A stretch of 64,000 bases of DNA from Mycobacterium alsense (GCF_002086635.1 NZ_MVHD01000002.1:204021-268020); one strand, 5' to 3'. Positions 24,704-34,887 are shown, numbered from the stretch's first letter. Notes: generated by a model from the sequence alone, not told the origin. Translations and numbers: made by a program.

Positions 24704-25162
24704 TCAACTACCCGCGACGACCTCGAGCGCGAGCTCGACGTCGACCTCCGGGTGCAAGTGCACCGAGACCCGATGAGAGCCGAGCGCCTTGATGTGCGCT
24801 TTGGGCAACCGGACGACGCGCTTGTCGAGGTTTGGCCCCCCGGCCTTCTTGATGGCCGCGACGATGTCGCCGGCGGTCACCGAGCCGAACAGCTTGCCCG
24901 TATCGCCTGCGGCCTTCACCGGCAGCGTGACCGCGCCCAGCGCGTCGATCGCCGATTTGATCTCGTTGGCGTGCTCGAGGTCGCGCACCGTCTTGGTTTC
25001 GCGGGCGCGCCGAATCTCGTCGGCCTGTTTCTGCGCGCCGCGCGAGGCCAGGATCGCGAGGCCGCGCGGAAGTAGGAAGTTGCGGCCGTAGCCGTCCTTC
25101 ACTTCGACCGCGTCGCCGACGGTCCCGAGGTGGTCGACGTCGGCCGTCAGAATCAGCTTCAT
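24704..25162 (-). CDS. rplI: 50S ribosomal protein L9
   Basis: The 152-residue protein has the L9 N-terminal signature [17 protein letters not shown] with the [13 protein letters not shown] loop, a long connecting helix and a C-terminal domain ending in [10 protein letters not shown]. It binds 23S rRNA in the large subunit and supports reading-frame maintenance. It is the last gene of the rpsF-ssb-rpsR-rplI operon, 31 bases after rpsR. Confidence 0.98.
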   Translation of the reverse strand: MKLILTADVDHLGTVGDAVEVKDGYGRNFLLPRGLAILASRGAQKQADEIRRARETKTVRDLEHANEIKSAIDALGAVTLPVKAAGDTGKLFGSVTAGDIVAAIKKAGGPNLDKRVVRLPKAHIKALGSHRVSVHLHPEVDVELALEVVAGS

Positions 25163-25193
25163 CGTTTACATACTCTCCGTAGGGGTTCGGCGA

Positions 25194-25448
25194 CTAACGC
25201 GCCGACGAGGTGAAGGGCAGCAGGGCGACCTCGCGTGCGTTCTTCACCGCAGTCGCGATGTCGCGCTGGTGTTGCACGCAGTTGCCCGTTACCCGGCGCG
25301 CCCGGATCTTGCCGCGCTCACTGATATAGGTGCGCAGCAGCGCGGTGTCCTTGTAGTCGATCGCTTGCTCTTTCTTCGCGCAAAAGACGCATTTGCGCGC
25401 CTTGACCGGCTTTTCCGGAGCCGGGCGCCGTTTGTTGGACTTGGCCAT
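25194..25448 (-). CDS. rpsR: 30S ribosomal protein S18 (zinc-binding form)
   Basis: The 84-residue protein has [16 protein letters not shown] and the core [12 protein letters not shown]. The CxxC pair (C20, C23) and a later Cys in GNCVQHQRD mark the zinc-binding 'C+' paralogue, the main S18 (rpsR1) of mycobacteria, as opposed to the zinc-independent copy used under zinc starvation. It binds S6 on the 30S platform, and the S6 gene heads the same operon. Confidence 0.98.
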   Translation of the reverse strand: MAKSNKRRPAPEKPVKARKCVFCAKKEQAIDYKDTALLRTYISERGKIRARRVTGNCVQHQRDIATAVKNAREVALLPFTSSAR

Positions 25449-25491
25449 CTTCGTCTTTCTTTCCGTTTACTGCTGGTCTGAAGTTTGTGGG

Positions 25492-26016
25492 TCAGAACGG
25501 TGGTTCGTCGTCGCCGCCGCCGAAGGACCCCGAGGCCGGGGCGCTGCCCCACGGGTCGTCCCCGGATGTTCCCCCGCCGCTCGGCTGCGCGGCCGGCGCC
25601 TGGCGAGAACCCCCGCCGCCTCCGCCGAAGCCGCCGCCCCCGCCGCCGCTGCGGCTGGCCTTGTTGACCTTGGCGGTGGCGTACCGGAGCGAGGGTCCGA
25701 TCTCGTCGACCTCGACCTCGACGACGGTGCGCTTCTCGCCCTCGCGGGTCTCGAACGAACGCTGCTTGAGCCGCCCGGTCACGATCACCCGGGCGCCGCG
25801 CGTGAGGCTTTCCGCGACGTTCTCGGCGGCCTCGCGCCAGATGTTGCACCGCAGGAACAGGGCCTCGCCGTCCTTCCATTCCCCGCTCTGCCGGTCATAG
25901 ATCCGCGGCGTCGAGGCCACGGTGAAGTTCGCCACCGCGGCACCCGACGGAGTGAACCGCAGTTCGGGGTCGGCCGTCAGGTTGCCGACGACGGTGATAT
26001 TGGTGTCACCAGCCAC
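25492..26016 (-). CDS. ssb: Single-stranded DNA-binding protein
   Basis: The 174-residue protein starts [19 protein letters not shown] and has an OB fold over about residues 1-115, including [19 protein letters not shown] Gly-rich, Pro-rich linker follows, and the acidic tip DDEPPF is the docking site for replication and repair partners. Length and layout match mycobacterial SSBa. It coats single-stranded DNA as a tetramer. It lies between rpsF and rpsR, the usual arrangement. Confidence 0.98.
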   Translation of the reverse strand: MAGDTNITVVGNLTADPELRFTPSGAAVANFTVASTPRIYDRQSGEWKDGEALFLRCNIWREAAENVAESLTRGARVIVTGRLKQRSFETREGEKRTVVEVEVDEIGPSLRYATAKVNKASRSGGGGGGFGGGGGGSRQAPAAQPSGGGTSGDDPWGSAPASGSFGGGDDEPPF

Positions 26017-26114
26017 AGTTTCCTCCTCGTTGCTGCCTGCTCCGCGCCGCGGGAAGCGGGATCGTCATGGGCATGTCCTCGCTGAGCCTACGCAGGTCGC
26101 ACGACACTCGGCAG

Positions 26115-26405
26115 TCAGTGCTTGTCGGTGCGCATCACCTTGGTGCGCAGCACGGACTCGTTGAGGCTCAGCTGGCGGTCGAGTTCGGACACCGTCGCCG
26201 GCTCGGCCTTGAGGTCGATGACGACGTAGATGCCCTCGGCGTGCTTGGCGATCTCGTAGGCCAAGCGGCGCTTCCCCCAGATGTCGACATTCTCGACGGT
26301 CCCGCCGTCCTTGCGGACGACGTTGAGGAACGTCTCCAGGGACGGAGCCACGGTGCGTTCGTCGAGCGTGGGGTCAAGAATGACCATGATTTCGTATGGA
26401 CGCAT
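26115..26405 (-). CDS. rpsF: 30S ribosomal protein S6
   Basis: The 96-residue protein starts [19 protein letters not shown] and contains [19 protein letters not shown], the S6 core. It pairs with S18 on the small-subunit platform and is the first gene of the ribosomal/ssb operon. GGTGGTGAGG lies upstream of the ATG at 26405 and gives a good ribosome site. It follows the DJ-1-like gene on the same strand after 121 bases, which probably hold the operon promoter. Confidence 0.98.
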   Translation of the reverse strand: MRPYEIMVILDPTLDERTVAPSLETFLNVVRKDGGTVENVDIWGKRRLAYEIAKHAEGIYVVIDLKAEPATVSELDRQLSLNESVLRTKVMRTDKH

Positions 26406-26526
26406 GGAAACCTCACCACCTCCTCTGGTCTCAAGCGGCCACGGTCGGTCCGTGGCAGGAGGGTCGCCTGCGTCGGCAACCGCATCAGGGTACCGGACGC
26501 GGCGCCGTGCCGGGAAATTCGAGCAC

Positions 26527-27177
26527 CTACGGGCGGGCTTGCAGGTATTCGTTGGCCCTGGCCAAGGTGGCCTCGCCGGCCTTGGCCAGGGCGCCCGCGT
26601 CGAACGGCGGCTGTGGGTCGTACTCGATGAGCAGCTGCGCGGCTTGGGCGGCCTGGCGATCGACGAGCAGCTCGACCAACCGCAACGCCATGTCGATGCC
26701 GCTGGACACGCCCGCGGCGGTGATGATGCGCTGCGGCAGGTGCTCGACGACGCGAGTCGGGACGTAGCGCGCGCCCAGGTCGTTGAGGACCTCCGCGGCC
26801 CTCCAGTGGGTCGTGGCGGTGAGCCCGTCGAGCAGCCCCGCAGCGGCCAGCAACAGCGCCCCGGTGCACACCGAGGTGGTGAACGCGGTGGTGGGATGCA
26901 CCGACCGCAGCCAGCCGCCGATGGCGCCACCTCCATCGTCACGGATCAGCTCGCGGGTTCCGATGCCGCCGGGGACCACCACCACGTCGGGGGCGTCGAC
27001 GTCGTCGAAGGTGGCGTCGCAGGCGAGGCCGAGCATCCCGTTCTCGGTGCGCATCTCGTCCCGGCGGCTGCCCACGAACACGACGTCGATCGACGGAATG
27101 CGTTGCAGCACTTCGTAGGGGCCGACGGCGTCCAGCGCGGTGAACCGCGGGAACAGCGGGATCGCGACCAGTGTCAT
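26527..27177 (-). CDS. DJ-1/PfpI family protein (Rv0052-like)
   Basis: The 216-residue protein is a class I glutamine-amidotransferase-like domain of the DJ-1/PfpI type. It has VVVPGGIGT for the acid-residue region and [16 protein letters not shown] with the nucleophile-elbow Cys. It resembles the amidase-like half of GATase1-AraC regulators but has no HTH part. Substrates of this subgroup are unknown; isonitrile hydratase is one characterised relative. Its ATG overlaps the stop of the GT-C gene (27174-27177), so translation is coupled. Confidence 0.88.
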   Translation of the reverse strand: MTLVAIPLFPRFTALDAVGPYEVLQRIPSIDVVFVGSRRDEMRTENGMLGLACDATFDDVDAPDVVVVPGGIGTRELIRDDGGGAIGGWLRSVHPTTAFTTSVCTGALLLAAAGLLDGLTATTHWRAAEVLNDLGARYVPTRVVEHLPQRIITAAGVSSGIDMALRLVELLVDRQAAQAAQLLIEYDPQPPFDAGALAKAGEATLARANEYLQARP

Positions 27178-28835
27178 GCGTGCGCCGCTTCCGCCTCGGC
27201 CTTCTCGCCGGTTTCGGGCCCCGGTGCGGCCGGGTGACGCAGCCCGGGCGGGCGCAGCCGGGCGGGCAGCCACGCGGGCGGGGCGTCAAAGGCGCGGTCG
27301 AAGGGGCCACCCGCCGGATCGTCCACGCGCCCGCCCCAGCGCACCACGTCGTCCTCGGGCCGATAGATCTGGCGTAGCACCAGCGCGCACAGCGCCGCGA
27401 CCGCGATGTCGCGCAGCAACACCGTGGTGGTGAAGAACTGCTCGGGCAGCCCCCGGTTCGGATTGCCGTACAGGTAGTACATTCGCGGCACCCACACGAG
27501 TGCGTCAATCGTCATCCAGGCCAACAGGATTCGACGATGTGGCAACGCCAGCACCGCCAGGGGCACCAGCCACAACGAGAACTGCGGACTCCAGACCTTG
27601 TTGGTCAGCAGGAAGGCAGCCACCACCAGGAACACCACCTGCGCCACCCGTGGCCGGCGCGGGGCGGTAAGCGCGACGTACGCGATCGCCGCACAGCACA
27701 ACGCGAAGGACACCGCGACGACCGTGTTCAACACCGTCGGCGGTTGCCAAAAGCCCAGCCGCGGATCGAAACCGCGCCACCCGGTGAACGACTTCACCAC
27801 GGCGTACAGCGAGTCCATGTCGTCGCCGCGGCGGGTGTTCAGCCGAAAGAATTCCGACCACCCCCGCGGGAAGAGCACCAGCACCGGCAGGTTCACCGCC
27901 AACCACGTCGCCGCGGCCGTCGCCGCGGTGCGCGCAAGGGCTCGAAGGCGCCCGGTCCGGATGCCCAACACCAGCATCGGGCCCAAAAACAGCAGCGGAT
28001 AGAGCTTTGCCGCGGCGCCCAGCCCGATCAGCACGCCCGCCAATACCGGTTTTCGCCGGGCCCACGCCAACAGGCCCCCCATCGCGAAAGCCGTTGCCAG
28101 CGCGTCGAAGTTGGTGAATATCTGGAAGATTATTACGGGGGAGGCGGCCACCAGGGCGGCATCCCAGATGCGCCGGCCCGACAGGCCCGCGGTCGCCCAG
28201 ACGGTCGCCAGCCAGGCGAACGCCAGCCCGAACGCCGCGACGTCGAAGAACACCACCACCTCGGCGACCACCGGCAGCGGGGCGACCTTGCTCAGCGCGG
28301 TGTAGGTCTTGGCCACCGCCATCGACGCGTACTGATACAGGCCGGTGAGCACCGGATACTCCATGTATCGCACCGCAGGCTTGCCGTCGTAGCGGGTCTG
28401 TGGGGCGCCGCCGACGTCGGTCTCGATCCAGCTGGATTTATACGGAAACTTCCCCTGGCTCAACAGTTCCGCGCCGTAGAGGGGCACCGTGTCGGAGTAG
28501 CACAACTCGTAGTAGGCGCGTTGGTTCTGCCAATTGGCCACCCGTTGATCGCCCGGCCCGGTGCCGCTGCTCTGCAGGCACGCCGCCTTGGTCGACCAGC
28601 CGAGCGCCAGAAACACCAGCGCGAGCGCGAACATGACGCGCACCGGCGTCATCAGCCGGGTCCGGCCGATGAGCGCATGCCGGCCCACCGGCCCCCCGGC
28701 GACATCCGCCAGTGCCGCGCCGAAAAAGTCGGTGCGGCTGGGGCAATCGCGGTTGTCGGCGCTGCGCCGGTCATGCGCCAAGGGCGCCGGTGAGATCCGT
28801 GAGATGGGGGCGCTCTGTTGCCGAGCGCCGGTCAC
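27174..28835 (-). CDS. Polyprenol-phosphate-dependent GT-C glycosyltransferase (GT87/DUF2029, Rv0051-like)
   Basis: The 553-residue integral membrane protein has about ten hydrophobic segments. It shares with Rv0051, as recalled, the conserved SADNRDCPSRTD N-terminal region, YKSSWIETD, RYMEYPVLTGLYQY and RRGDDMDSLY. GT87 proteins move mannose from polyprenyl-phosphomannose to periplasmic glycolipids or glycans; the acceptor here is unknown. Its start overlaps the ponA1 stop (28832-28835), linking it to cell-wall synthesis. The C-terminal tail is cytoplasmic-looking and Pro-rich. Confidence 0.9.
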   Translation of the reverse strand: MTGARQQSAPISRISPAPLAHDRRSADNRDCPSRTDFFGAALADVAGGPVGRHALIGRTRLMTPVRVMFALALVFLALGWSTKAACLQSSGTGPGDQRVANWQNQRAYYELCYSDTVPLYGAELLSQGKFPYKSSWIETDVGGAPQTRYDGKPAVRYMEYPVLTGLYQYASMAVAKTYTALSKVAPLPVVAEVVVFFDVAAFGLAFAWLATVWATAGLSGRRIWDAALVAASPVIIFQIFTNFDALATAFAMGGLLAWARRKPVLAGVLIGLGAAAKLYPLLFLGPMLVLGIRTGRLRALARTAATAAATWLAVNLPVLVLFPRGWSEFFRLNTRRGDDMDSLYAVVKSFTGWRGFDPRLGFWQPPTVLNTVVAVSFALCCAAIAYVALTAPRRPRVAQVVFLVVAAFLLTNKVWSPQFSLWLVPLAVLALPHRRILLAWMTIDALVWVPRMYYLYGNPNRGLPEQFFTTTVLLRDIAVAALCALVLRQIYRPEDDVVRWGGRVDDPAGGPFDRAFDAPPAWLPARLRPPGLRHPAAPGPETGEKAEAEAAHA

Positions 28836-31438
28836 GGCGGAGGCGGGGGCGCTTGCGGGCCGCCCGGCGGCACGCCGGGTGGCAGCGGCGCACCCGGTTC
28901 GGTCCCGCCCGGTGGGACGCCGCCGGGTTGAAGTCCGCCGGGTGGCGGCGGCGCATTGGTGACGGTCGTGGGCGGGCCGACCGGGATGGTGATGCCCGGC
29001 GCCACCTCGATCGTGGGCTGAATGACGGTCACCGACGGCTGCGGGGGCGGCGGCGGTGGCGCGGGCACGCCCGCGTAGCCGCCGATCTCGGTGGGCTTGG
29101 GGAAGCTTTCGTTGGAGGTGCCCTTCAGCGCGCCATCCATGGTCGACTTCCAGATGTCCGACGGCAGCCCGGCCCCGTAAACCGGTCCGCCCGAGGCGGT
29201 TACGAGTGGTTGGTCGCCTTTCGCGGTACCCACCCAGACGGCCGTGGACAGCGCCGGCGTGTACCCGACCATCCAGGCGTCCTTGTTGGAGTTGGTGTCA
29301 CCCAGCTGGGTGGTGCCGGTCTTGGCCGCCGACGGCCTGCCACCGGCCAATGCGTGGCCGCGTGAGTAGCTGGCGATCGGTTCCATGGCCGCGGTGACGT
29401 TGTCGGCGACGGCCTTGGGGATCCGCTGCTCGCCGCTGTTGTCCGACGTGCTCGCGTCGAAGAGGACGTGGCCTTCGGAATTGACGACCTTCTGCACGAA
29501 GTGGGGCCGGTGATAAACACCCGAGGCGGCCAGCGTCGCGTACGCCGAAGCCATATCGATCACTCGGGTCTGATACTGCCCCAGCACAATTCCGTTGTTC
29601 GGCGGTCCGCCCTTGCCGTCCTCGGACAGCGTGTGCTCCACACCGGGAAAGCTGGTCGCGATGCCGGCCTGGTGCGCCGCGTCCGCGACCGCCACCGGCC
29701 CGCCCTTCAGCTTGAGCATCAACCGGTAGTAGGAGGTGTTCAGCGACTGCTTGAGCGCCTGGGCGATGTTGCAGGTGCCGCAGCTCTCACCCTCGACGTT
29801 GGTGATCTTGATGCCATCGACGGTCAGCGGCGAGCTGTCAACCTGGTACCCCAGCCCGATCCCCTGCTCGAGCGCGGCGACGAGGGCGAACACCTTGAAC
29901 GACGAACCGGTCTGCAGGCCGGCCTGCGCGAAGTCGAAACCGTTGGCGTCCGTGCCGCCGTAGTAGGCCCGAATCGAGCCGTCGTGCGGGTCGATCGACA
30001 CCACCGCGGACCGCATGTCCGGGTCTTGCCCGTCGAGGTACTTCGATACCGCCTTCTCGGCGGCCTGCTGGGCCTTCGGGTCGATCGTCGTGGTGACCTG
30101 CAGCCCCTGGGTGTTCAGCGTCTGCTCGTCGATGTTGAAGAGCTCCATGAGCTCCTTGGTCACCTGGCGCTCGATCAGGCCGTTGGGACCGGTGGTCTGG
30201 GTCTGCGCGCGGGCCTGGTCGGGCGGCACGGTCACCGGAAACACCTGAGCGGCGCGGTCACTCGGCGACAGCGACTTGGTTTCCACCATTCCGTCGAGGA
30301 CCCAGTCCCAACGGGCCCTGGCGCCCCGCGGGTCGACGGCCGGGTCCAGCGTGGACGGCCGGCGAATCAGCGCGGCCAGCAGCGCTCCCTCCGAAACGGT
30401 GAGCTGCTCCACCGGTTTGTCGAAATACGCCTTGGCGGCCGCCGAGATCCCGTACGCCCCCCGGCCGAAGTAGATGATGTTCAGATACGCCTGCAAGACA
30501 TCGTCTTTGGACCACTCCCCCGACATCTTGGTGGCGATGACCAACTCCTTGGCCTTCCGCATCAGGCCGCTGAGCCCGTGTTGCGCCGAACCGACCAGCG
30601 CGTTCTTCACGTACTGCTGGGTGATCGTCGAGCCGCCCTGCAGGTCACCGCCGCCGAAGAGGTTGTTGTTCACCGCGCGCGCGAACCCGCTGAACGAGAA
30701 GCCCGGGTTGGTGTAGAAATTGCGGTCCTCGGCCGCGATCACCGCCTGGCGCACATGCACGGGAACCTGGTTGATGTTGACATCGACCCGATTGCCTTCG
30801 GGCGGAACGATTTTGGCGATCTCCGAACCGTCGCTGGCCAAAATCGTCGACACCTGGTTGGTGCGGATGTCGCCCGGCCTGGGGACGTCGACGATGAAAT
30901 ACGCCATGGCAAAGGTGACGATCGGCAACAAGACCAGCGCCGCCGCGGTGAGGTAGGCCGCGCGTCGCACCCACAACCAGTTGATCTGCTGGGTCCAGGT
31001 CCAGTCGACCCCCCGTCGGGGGGTACCACCGCCCGGTACGCCCGGCCCACCCGGCGGCGGGGGCGGGGGCCCGCCAGGTGGGCGGCGCTCGCGCAGCGGC
31101 CCGTCGCGTCGCGGTGACGTCGCCCGTCCGTCCAGTGCCGCCTTGACCTCCTCGAGCGCGTCGCGGTGCGGCGGCGCCGACGCGGGACTGTCCAATGCCG
31201 CCTTGACCTCGTCGATGGGATCGGGCCGCCGCGGCGAACGGTCCTCGGCGACCGGCGGCAGGATCGTCGTCAGCCGGTCGTCGGGGGGAACGGGGCGCCG
31301 GGCGCCCCGGGGCGAGTCCCGCCGGGCCGGGCGGTCGGCATCGTCCGGTCGGTCGGCGCTGGTGTGCTTGCCCACGCGCTCAGTCGCTGATCCGTTCAGG
31401 TCGGCGGGCGACTGGTCGCGGCGCTCGTCGCTACTCAA
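28832..31438 (-). CDS. ponA1: Bifunctional penicillin-binding protein PonA1
   Basis: This 868-residue class A PBP polymerises and cross-links peptidoglycan. It has a cytoplasmic N-terminus (1-159), one membrane helix (about 160-183), a transglycosylase domain with catalytic Glu in AAEDRNFY (E237) and GGSTITQQ, and a transpeptidase domain with SSFK, SLN and KTGT motifs. A Pro-rich periplasmic tail follows. The cytoplasmic part holds two copies of an EVKAALD segment (about 77-83 and 97-103). The start at 31438 overlaps the upstream gene by eight bases, supporting the long N-terminus over shorter annotations. Confidence 0.96.
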   Translation of the reverse strand: MSSDERRDQSPADLNGSATERVGKHTSADRPDDADRPARRDSPRGARRPVPPDDRLTTILPPVAEDRSPRRPDPIDEVKAALDSPASAPPHRDALEEVKAALDGRATSPRRDGPLRERRPPGGPPPPPPGGPGVPGGGTPRRGVDWTWTQQINWLWVRRAAYLTAAALVLLPIVTFAMAYFIVDVPRPGDIRTNQVSTILASDGSEIAKIVPPEGNRVDVNINQVPVHVRQAVIAAEDRNFYTNPGFSFSGFARAVNNNLFGGGDLQGGSTITQQYVKNALVGSAQHGLSGLMRKAKELVIATKMSGEWSKDDVLQAYLNIIYFGRGAYGISAAAKAYFDKPVEQLTVSEGALLAALIRRPSTLDPAVDPRGARARWDWVLDGMVETKSLSPSDRAAQVFPVTVPPDQARAQTQTTGPNGLIERQVTKELMELFNIDEQTLNTQGLQVTTTIDPKAQQAAEKAVSKYLDGQDPDMRSAVVSIDPHDGSIRAYYGGTDANGFDFAQAGLQTGSSFKVFALVAALEQGIGLGYQVDSSPLTVDGIKITNVEGESCGTCNIAQALKQSLNTSYYRLMLKLKGGPVAVADAAHQAGIATSFPGVEHTLSEDGKGGPPNNGIVLGQYQTRVIDMASAYATLAASGVYHRPHFVQKVVNSEGHVLFDASTSDNSGEQRIPKAVADNVTAAMEPIASYSRGHALAGGRPSAAKTGTTQLGDTNSNKDAWMVGYTPALSTAVWVGTAKGDQPLVTASGGPVYGAGLPSDIWKSTMDGALKGTSNESFPKPTEIGGYAGVPAPPPPPPQPSVTVIQPTIEVAPGITIPVGPPTTVTNAPPPPGGLQPGGVPPGGTEPGAPLPPGVPPGGPQAPPPPP

Positions 31439-31868
31439 TGGCCGTGCGGGCGTCGTCGCGCGCCGCCCGCGTGGTCGTGCGCCTGCCCCGGGGAGGAGGT
31501 GCCGTGCGCACCGCGCCCATCACGTACGACTTCACGAGGTGGTTCCAGCTGCAGGTCCGGCACACCTCCACTACGTGGACGGAAAACTCCTCGAAGCGGG
31601 TCGCCAACATCACCAGCTCTTCGGCCGTGCGCGCCGAGCCCGACACCGCGCCCAGGTGGTCGCCGAACACCCACGAGACCAGCGTCAGCTGCTCCTTGCG
31701 GCAAATCGGGCACATCACCTGGCTTTGTTTCCCATGAAACTTCGCGGCACGCAGCAGATACGGGTTGGCGTCACACACATCGGACACGCCCGTTCGGCCC
31801 GAGTACACCTCGGCCAGCAGGGAGCGCCGCCGAAGCGCGTAGTCCACCACTTGTCGCTGCAGTCGCAC
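31431..31868 (-). CDS. DUF5318 family protein (Rv0049-like)
   Basis: The 145-residue protein contains two zinc-knuckle-like pairs, MCPICRKEQL and VCRTCSWNHL, separated by a helical section, suggesting a zinc-ribbon. The basic C-terminal tail is rich in Arg and Thr. It is the first gene of the operon with ponA1, overlapping it by eight bases, an arrangement that is conserved in mycobacteria. The function is unknown; the coupling suggests a regulatory or accessory role for PonA1 (inference). Confidence 0.88.
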   Translation of the reverse strand: MRLQRQVVDYALRRRSLLAEVYSGRTGVSDVCDANPYLLRAAKFHGKQSQVMCPICRKEQLTLVSWVFGDHLGAVSGSARTAEELVMLATRFEEFSVHVVEVCRTCSWNHLVKSYVMGAVRTAPPPRGRRTTTRAARDDARTAIE

Positions 31869-31981
31869 CCTGACCAGAGTACGTGGCTGTTCGCACCACC
31901 GATACGCAACCGAGGCCGTTGCGGGCGCATCGGTCGTGACCTTCTGTGCCCGGCAGCCGCCGGACTTCTACGATCATCGGC

Positions 31982-32869
31982 GTGGCGAAATTGCTCGGGA
32001 CAGCGTTGCGTATCGGGGCGACAACGGCGACCCGCGCCAAGGACAAGGACCGGCAAGACACCTGCCGGATTCTCGACGGCGCACTCAACGACGGTGAGCT
32101 CTCCGAGCAAGAGCACCGGGAACGGGTCAGCGCCGCGACCAGCGCGGTGACCCTGGGCGACTTGCAGACCTTGGTGGAGGATCTGCAGACCGACAGCGCG
32201 CTCCTGCAGGAGCCGGCCGGCGCACGGACGCCGCGGCTGCCGAGGGTGCCGAAGCTCGGCGGCTTGGGTGTCGTCGCCGCCGCGTTGGCGGGGTCGGTCC
32301 TGCTGGGCGTCGCCATCGGCTGGGGTCTGTACGGCAACACCCGCTCGCCGCTGGATTTCACGACCGACCCCGGAGCCAAGCCCGACGGGGTCGCCCCGGT
32401 GGTCCTGACCCCGCCCACCCAGCTGCACTCGGTCGGCGGGCTCGCGGGCCTGATGGAGCAAGCGCGCAAGAGGTTCGGTAACACCATCGGCTTCCGGCTG
32501 GTGATCTACCCGACCTACGCCGTGCTCGACCGGCCTGACCCGTCCGACGATCGCCGCGTCCTGGCCTACACCTACCGCGGCGGCTGGGACGACCCGACGA
32601 GCTCGGCCAAGAGCTCCGCCGACGGCCCGGTCCCCGTCGACCTCGGCAAGTTCGACATCGCCACGACCGTGGGCATCCTGCGCGGCGCTCCCGAGAGCCT
32701 CCACATGAAGCCGTCCGACGTCAAAAGCACCTACCTGGTGATCGAGCCCGCGACCGACCCCACCACCCCGGGGGCCCTGTCACTGTCGGCGTACGTCTCG
32801 AGTGACTACGGGGGCGGCTACATCCTCTTCGCCGGCGACGGCACCGTCAAACGGATCAGTCCGCCGTAG
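31982..32869 (+). CDS. Membrane protein with DUF1707 domain (Rv0048c-like)
   Basis: The 295-residue protein has an N-terminal DUF1707-type (SHOCT-like) segment ([20 protein letters not shown], then [13 protein letters not shown]), one membrane helix (about residues 95-115, [17 protein letters not shown]) and an outer domain of about 170 residues ending in [17 protein letters not shown] at 31982 is used because [11 protein letters not shown] precedes the domain; the longer frame adds 12 residues. It is divergent from the DUF5318-ponA1 operon, 113 bases away. Function is unknown. Confidence 0.85.
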   Translation: MAKLLGTALRIGATTATRAKDKDRQDTCRILDGALNDGELSEQEHRERVSAATSAVTLGDLQTLVEDLQTDSALLQEPAGARTPRLPRVPKLGGLGVVAAALAGSVLLGVAIGWGLYGNTRSPLDFTTDPGAKPDGVAPVVLTPPTQLHSVGGLAGLMEQARKRFGNTIGFRLVIYPTYAVLDRPDPSDDRRVLAYTYRGGWDDPTSSAKSSADGPVPVDLGKFDIATTVGILRGAPESLHMKPSDVKSTYLVIEPATDPTTPGALSLSAYVSSDYGGGYILFAGDGTVKRISPP

Positions 32870-32947
32870 CGCCTGGTCGGGGGGCAGTTCCGCCGGCAGT
32901 CCCGTCGGCGAATGGCGGACCAACGCCCGGTGGTGTTGTGACGAATA

Positions 32948-32960
32948 TATCGAAACGATA
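32948..32960. promoter_or_regulatory. Inverted repeat upstream of the PadR gene
   Basis: TATCG and CGATA flank AAA as a perfect short inverted repeat in an AT-rich spot, 74 bases before the chosen PadR start. PadR regulators commonly bind such sites in their own promoters. Seen directly; the regulatory role is inferred. Confidence 0.4.
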
Positions 32961-33034
32961 CGATGACGCGAGGCGTCGAACCGCTAATAAGCAAGTCAGC
33001 AACCAGGCCGAGTCATTCCAAGGGGGTGTATCGA

Positions 33035-33577
33035 TTGCTGGAGCTCGCCATCCTGGGCCTCCTGATCGAATCGCCCATGCACGGCTACGAGCTGCGCAAA
33101 CGGTTGACCGGTCTGCTCGGGGCGTTCCGCGCGTTCTCGTACGGGTCGCTGTACCCGGCCCTGCGGCGGATGCAGGCCGAAGGGCTGATCGCCGAGGATG
33201 CCGCGCCGGCGGGCACCCCCGTACGGCGAGCGCGTCGCGTTTACCAGCTCACCGACGCCGGGCGCCGGCGCTTCGCCGAGCTGGTGGCCGACACCGGGCC
33301 GCACAACTACACCGACGACGGGTTCGGCGTCCACCTGGCCTTCTTCAACCGCACGCCGGCGGAGGCGCGGATGCGCATCCTGGAAGGCCGCCGGCGTCAG
33401 GTCGAGGAGCGCCGCGAAGGCCTTCGGGAAGCGGTGGCGCGGGCGAGCAGTTCGTTCGACCGCTACACCCGCCAACTGCATCAGCTCGGGCTCGAGTCCA
33501 GCGAGCGCGAGGTCAAGTGGCTCAACGAGCTCATCGCCGCGGAGCGCGCGATGCCCGGCCTTTCCGAACAGACGTGA
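33035..33577 (+). CDS. PadR family transcriptional regulator (Rv0047c-like)
   Basis: The 180-residue protein has a PadR winged helix at the N-terminus ([19 protein letters not shown], then [16 protein letters not shown] and the [11 protein letters not shown] wing) and a C-terminal helical dimerisation part ([19 protein letters not shown]). A TTG at 33035 is chosen: AGGGGG lies eight bases upstream and the product matches the Rv0047c start LLELAILG. An in-frame ATG at 32963 or GTG at 33026 fits less well. It lies 65 bases before ino1 and may control it. Confidence 0.92.
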   Translation: MLELAILGLLIESPMHGYELRKRLTGLLGAFRAFSYGSLYPALRRMQAEGLIAEDAAPAGTPVRRARRVYQLTDAGRRRFAELVADTGPHNYTDDGFGVHLAFFNRTPAEARMRILEGRRRQVEERREGLREAVARASSSFDRYTRQLHQLGLESSEREVKWLNELIAAERAMPGLSEQT

Positions 33578-33642
33578 AACCCCTGCACGAATCAGCACGA
33601 GAACACCCAAGCCCAGAAGTTGTGAAGTTAGGAGAACGCCCT

Positions 33643-34749
33643 ATGAGTGACCACCAGCCGTTAGGGGCGCCGGAGGCGCAGTCGGAGGTACGAGTCGCCA
33701 TCGTCGGTGTCGGTAACTGCGCGTCCTCGCTGGTTCAGGGCGTGCAGTACTACCAGGACGCGGACCCGAACAGCACCGTGCCGGGCCTGATGCACGTGAA
33801 ATTCGGCCAGTACCACGTCCGCGACGTGAAGTTCGTCGCCGCGTTCGACGTCGACGCCAAGAAGGTCGGGTTCGACCTGTCGGAGGCGATCTTCGCGTCG
33901 GAGAACAACACCATCAAGATCGCCGACGTGCCCCCCACCGACGTGGTGGTGCAGCGCGGCCCGACGCTCGACGGCATCGGCAAGTACTACGCCGACACCA
34001 TCGAGGTGTCCGACGCCGAGCCCGTCGACGTGGTCAAGGTGCTCAAGGACGCGCGGGTCGACGTGCTGGTCTCCTACCTGCCGGTGGGCTCCGAGGAGGC
34101 CGACAAGTTCTACGCCCAGTGCGCCATCGACGCGGGCGTGGCGTTCGTCAACGCGTTGCCGGTGTTCATCGCGTCGGACCCGGCGTGGGCCAAGAAGTTC
34201 GCCGACGCGGGCGTGCCGATCGTCGGTGACGACATCAAGAGCCAGATCGGCGCGACGATCACCCACCGCGTGATGGCCAAGCTGTTCGAGGACCGCGGCG
34301 TGCAGCTGGACCGCACCATGCAGCTCAACGTCGGCGGCAACATGGACTTCCTCAACATGCTCGAGCGCGAGCGGCTCGAGTCGAAGAAGATCTCCAAGAC
34401 CCAGGCCGTCACCTCGAACCTGCAGCGCGAGTTCAAGACCAAGGACGTGCACATCGGCCCGTCGGACCACGTCGGCTGGCTCGACGACCGCAAGTGGGCC
34501 TACGTCCGGCTGGAGGGCCGCGCGTTCGGTGACGTGCCGCTGAACCTGGAGTACAAGCTCGAGGTGTGGGACTCCCCGAACTCGGCCGGCGTCATCATCG
34601 ACGCCGTGCGCGCCGCGAAGATCGCCAAGGACCGCGGCATCGGCGGACCGGTGGTACCCGCCTCGGCCTACCTGATGAAGAGCCCGCCGAAGCAGCTGCC
34701 CGACGACATCGCGCGCACCCAGCTCGAAGAGTTCATCATCTCGGGCTAA
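33643..34749 (+). CDS. ino1: Inositol-1-phosphate synthase
   Basis: The 368-residue NAD-dependent enzyme converts glucose 6-phosphate to myo-inositol 1-phosphate, the first step to phosphatidylinositol, PIMs, LAM and mycothiol. The NAD turn is [16 protein letters not shown]. The catalytic region includes [14 protein letters not shown] with the conserved Lys, and [12 protein letters not shown]. The length equals the M. tuberculosis enzyme. AGGAG lies nine bases before the ATG at 33643. A strong hairpin follows the gene. Confidence 0.97.
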   Translation: MSDHQPLGAPEAQSEVRVAIVGVGNCASSLVQGVQYYQDADPNSTVPGLMHVKFGQYHVRDVKFVAAFDVDAKKVGFDLSEAIFASENNTIKIADVPPTDVVVQRGPTLDGIGKYYADTIEVSDAEPVDVVKVLKDARVDVLVSYLPVGSEEADKFYAQCAIDAGVAFVNALPVFIASDPAWAKKFADAGVPIVGDDIKSQIGATITHRVMAKLFEDRGVQLDRTMQLNVGGNMDFLNMLERERLESKKISKTQAVTSNLQREFKTKDVHIGPSDHVGWLDDRKWAYVRLEGRAFGDVPLNLEYKLEVWDSPNSAGVIIDAVRAAKIAKDRGIGGPVVPASAYLMKSPPKQLPDDIARTQLEEFIISG

Positions 34750-34766
34750 CGCCCTTTGACCGCCAG

Positions 34767-34815
34767 CGTCGAGTCGTTGCGGCGAACCGCCGTCGAGGCG
34801 CCCAACGACTCGACG
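34767..34815 (+). terminator. Perfect 13-base stem with inner hairpin after ino1
   Basis: CGTCGAGTCGTTG (34767-34779) is perfectly complementary to CAACGACTCGACG (34803-34815). The 23-base interval contains a second small stem, CGGCG/CGCCG. It begins 17 bases after the ino1 stop and has no T-run, as usual for mycobacteria. Confidence 0.75.
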
Positions 34816-34887
34816 TTCGGCCGGGCTTGACGGTGCAATAGGCGATTCGTCGACACGGCGCTGTGCGGGTGCTTAGCATCACTCACG

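Noticed and set aside
24604..24792. Short plus-strand frame near rplI
   Set aside because: It overlaps the rplI coding end and the hairpin, has biased Arg/Pro/Ala composition and no ribosome site.
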